A DNA stretch of 13,744 nt from NCBI GenBank assembly GCA_027001105.1, contig JALTMZ010000151.1, positions 1-13,744 of the forward strand, written 5' to 3'. Below the pieces are notes generated by a model. It did no database searches. It was not told where the DNA came from and saw only the letters and a list, made by a program, of their open reading frames with translations. This document shows, one piece after another, positions 13,061-13,744 of the stretch. The stretch comes from Thermococcus sp. (GTDB lineage Archaea > Methanobacteriota_B > Thermococci > Thermococcales > Thermococcaceae). Position numbers and translations under genes: made by a program. Positions within the stretch are counted from its first letter, which is position 1. Each line of letters starts with the position of its first letter.

Positions 13061-13219
13061 ATGGCGAGGTTTCCAGAAGCAGAGGCAAGAATATTTAAAA
13101 AGTATATATGCATGAGATGTGGAGCAACCAATCCATGGAAGGCAGATAAGTGCAGAAAATGTGGATACAAAGGACTAAGGCCAAAAGCCAGAGAACCAAG
13201 AGGAGGAGTTGGACGTTAA
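13061..13219 (+). CDS. rpl40e: 50S ribosomal protein L40e
   Basis: Small zinc-binding protein of the large ribosomal subunit, 52 residues, rich in lysine and arginine. Four cysteines form the zinc site: C17-x2-C20 (CMRC) and C31-x2-C34 (CRKC). Flanking sequence is typical: [16 protein letters not shown] at the start and [15 protein letters not shown] at the end. In eukaryotes the same domain is the tail of the ubiquitin-L40 fusion; here it stands alone. ATG 13061 has a GGAGGG ribosome-binding site six bases upstream; longer readings in this frame would translate through the tRNA and are artefacts. There is no room for a promoter between tRNA-Leu and this gene, so they are probably cotranscribed. 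The stop codon overlaps that of the convergent PadR gene by 4 bp. Confidence 0.95.
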   Translation: MARFPEAEARIFKKYICMRCGATNPWKADKCRKCGYKGLRPKAREPRGGVGR

Positions 13220-13542
13220 TTTTTGAGCTTCTCTAAGGTATTTTCTATAAAGTTTATTCCTTCTTCTAAAAGTTTTCTGCCTTTTTCTGTAAGCTCATAA
13301 TACTTTCTCGATGGTTTTCCAGTTTCGCTTTCTTGCCATTTTGATGTGACGTAACCATCTTTTTCAAGCTTGTACAGAACTACATATGAACTGACCGTTG
13401 CCGGTTCAAATCCAAACTTTTCCCTTATTCTGCTCTTTAGCTCATAAGCGTACATTGGCCTCTCTTTTAGAAGACTTAAAATGTATAACCACAGCACCTC
13501 TTTCGTCAGCTTTTCTTTCAACCTTTCCATTGGCGCAGTCAT
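13216..13542 (-). CDS. PadR-family transcriptional regulator
   Basis: DNA-binding repressor-type protein of 108 residues, typical of short PadR proteins. A winged helix-turn-helix covers about residues 12-85: [23 protein letters not shown], then [21 protein letters not shown] (recognition helix and turn) and the wing [21 protein letters not shown]-terminal helix ([17 protein letters not shown]) would serve for dimer formation. ATG 13542 is preferred over the GTG at 13551, which lies in the ribosome-binding site GGTGAT. The gene is divergent from the partial gene at 13702. PadR proteins usually control themselves and a neighbouring transporter or stress gene; the inverted repeats at 13545-13576 fit autoregulation. 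The effector is unknown. Confidence 0.9.
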   Translation of the reverse strand: MTAPMERLKEKLTKEVLWLYILSLLKERPMYAYELKSRIREKFGFEPATVSSYVVLYKLEKDGYVTSKWQESETGKPSRKYYELTEKGRKLLEEGINFIENTLEKLKN

Positions 13543-13544
13543 AA

Positions 13545-13576
13545 GTATCACCTATAATGATACATAAAGTATATCA
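13545..13576. promoter_or_regulatory. Inverted-repeat cluster upstream of the PadR gene (candidate operator)
   Basis: Three related half-sites follow one another: GTATCA (13545-13550), TGATAC (13558-13563) and GTATATCA (13569-13576). The first two form a perfect 6-bp inverted repeat with a 7-bp spacer; the last two form an imperfect repeat with a 5-bp spacer. They lie between the likely TATA box of the PadR gene and its start codon and include its GGTGAT ribosome-binding site. Autorepression by PadR is a reasonable inference. Confidence 0.45.
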
Positions 13577-13594
13577 AATCAAAGCTTTCACCAG

Positions 13595-13608
13595 TTATAA
13601 ATATTTTT
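13595..13608 (-). promoter_or_regulatory. Probable promoter of the PadR gene
   Basis: On the minus strand GAAAAAT (BRE-like) leads into ATTTATAA (plus-strand 13595-13602), predicting a start site near 13572 and a leader of about 30 nt that contains the inverted repeats. The AT-rich context makes the exact TATA box uncertain. Confidence 0.4.
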
Positions 13609-13650
13609 CTTTTATATCCTTTAAACATTTCGTACCTATAAAACAACCAA

Positions 13651-13666
13651 CGTAAAACTATTTAAC
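13651..13666 (+). promoter_or_regulatory. Probable promoter of the gene starting at 13702
   Basis: CGTAAAA (BRE-like) followed by CTATTTAAC (TATA) predicts transcription from about 13688, shortly before the GGTGG ribosome-binding site at 13691-13695. A second TATA-like CTATAAAAC at 13636-13644 is an alternative. Confidence 0.4.
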
Positions 13667-13701
13667 CCCCAACTGTGTAGATTCTGATTAGGTGGACTGA
13701 A

Positions 13702-13744
13702 ATGGAAGTGAATTTTGGTGGAATTGCTGGGGATATAGGTGTTG
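13702..13744 (+). CDS. Unidentified gene, first 14 codons only
   Basis: An ATG preceded by GGTGG opens a frame reading MEVNFGGIAGDIGV before the window ends. The promoter and ribosome-binding site support a real gene, but the fragment is too short to name. The glycine-rich GGIAGDIGV would suit the start of a membrane segment. Being divergent from the PadR gene, it could be a PadR target. Confidence 0.5.
   Translation, partial: MEVNFGGIAGDIGV

Noticed and set aside
1..13744. CRISPR arrays, insertion sequences, integrase sites or prophage genes.
   Set aside because: No regularly spaced repeats, transposase frames or long terminal inverted repeats were seen on either strand.

Overview
The window looks like chromosomal DNA of a hyperthermophilic euryarchaeon of the order Thermococcales (Thermococcus, Pyrococcus or Palaeococcus). 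The alanine aminotransferase is nearly collinear with the one I remember from Pyrococcus. There is an archaeal Trm-G10-type tRNA methyltransferase, a TrmB-family sugar regulator, ribosomal protein L40e, archaeal BRE/TATA promoters, oligo-T terminators and ribosome-binding sites of the GGTG(AT) type. The species cannot be fixed from sequence reading alone.

Layout. (1) 1-674, minus: the N-terminal part of Trm-G10, running off the left edge. (2) 713-4948, minus: a four-gene sugar ABC importer operon (binding lipoprotein, two permeases, ATPase). (3) 4949-5077: a divergent promoter region with two AT-rich palindromes. (4) 5078-9112, plus: a TrmB-like regulator, a beta-phosphoglucomutase-like HAD enzyme and a GH65 disaccharide phosphorylase, tightly packed. 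(5) 9201-11144, plus: an amylo-alpha-1,6-glucosidase-like (GDE) enzyme with its own promoter. (6) 11147-11202, minus: a box C/D guide RNA candidate not visible as an ORF. (7) 11375-12571, plus: alanine aminotransferase. (8) 12585-12788, minus: a ubiquitin-fold ThiS/MoaD/SAMP-like protein ending in Gly-Gly. (9) 12849-12904, plus: a second C/D-like structured RNA candidate. (10) 12948-13219, plus: tRNA-Leu(UAA) followed 25 nt later by L40e. (11) 13216-13542, minus: a PadR-family regulator. (12) 13702-13744, plus: the first codons of an unidentified gene.

How the genes work together. The central block (713-9112) reads as one sugar-use module. The importer brings in an oligosaccharide, probably an alpha-linked glucose disaccharide. 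GH65 would split it with phosphate to beta-glucose 1-phosphate plus glucose, and the phosphoglucomutase would turn the former into glucose 6-phosphate. The TrmB-like protein, first gene of the catabolic operon, is well placed to control both divergent promoters through the palindromes. The GDE-like enzyme downstream may trim related glucans, but it has separate transcription signals and no assignable substrate.

The least expected content is the pair of candidate 56-nt small RNAs. Both share a C/15 nt/D'/3 nt/C'/12 nt/D layout and a TATA box centred about 26 bp upstream of the predicted 5' end.
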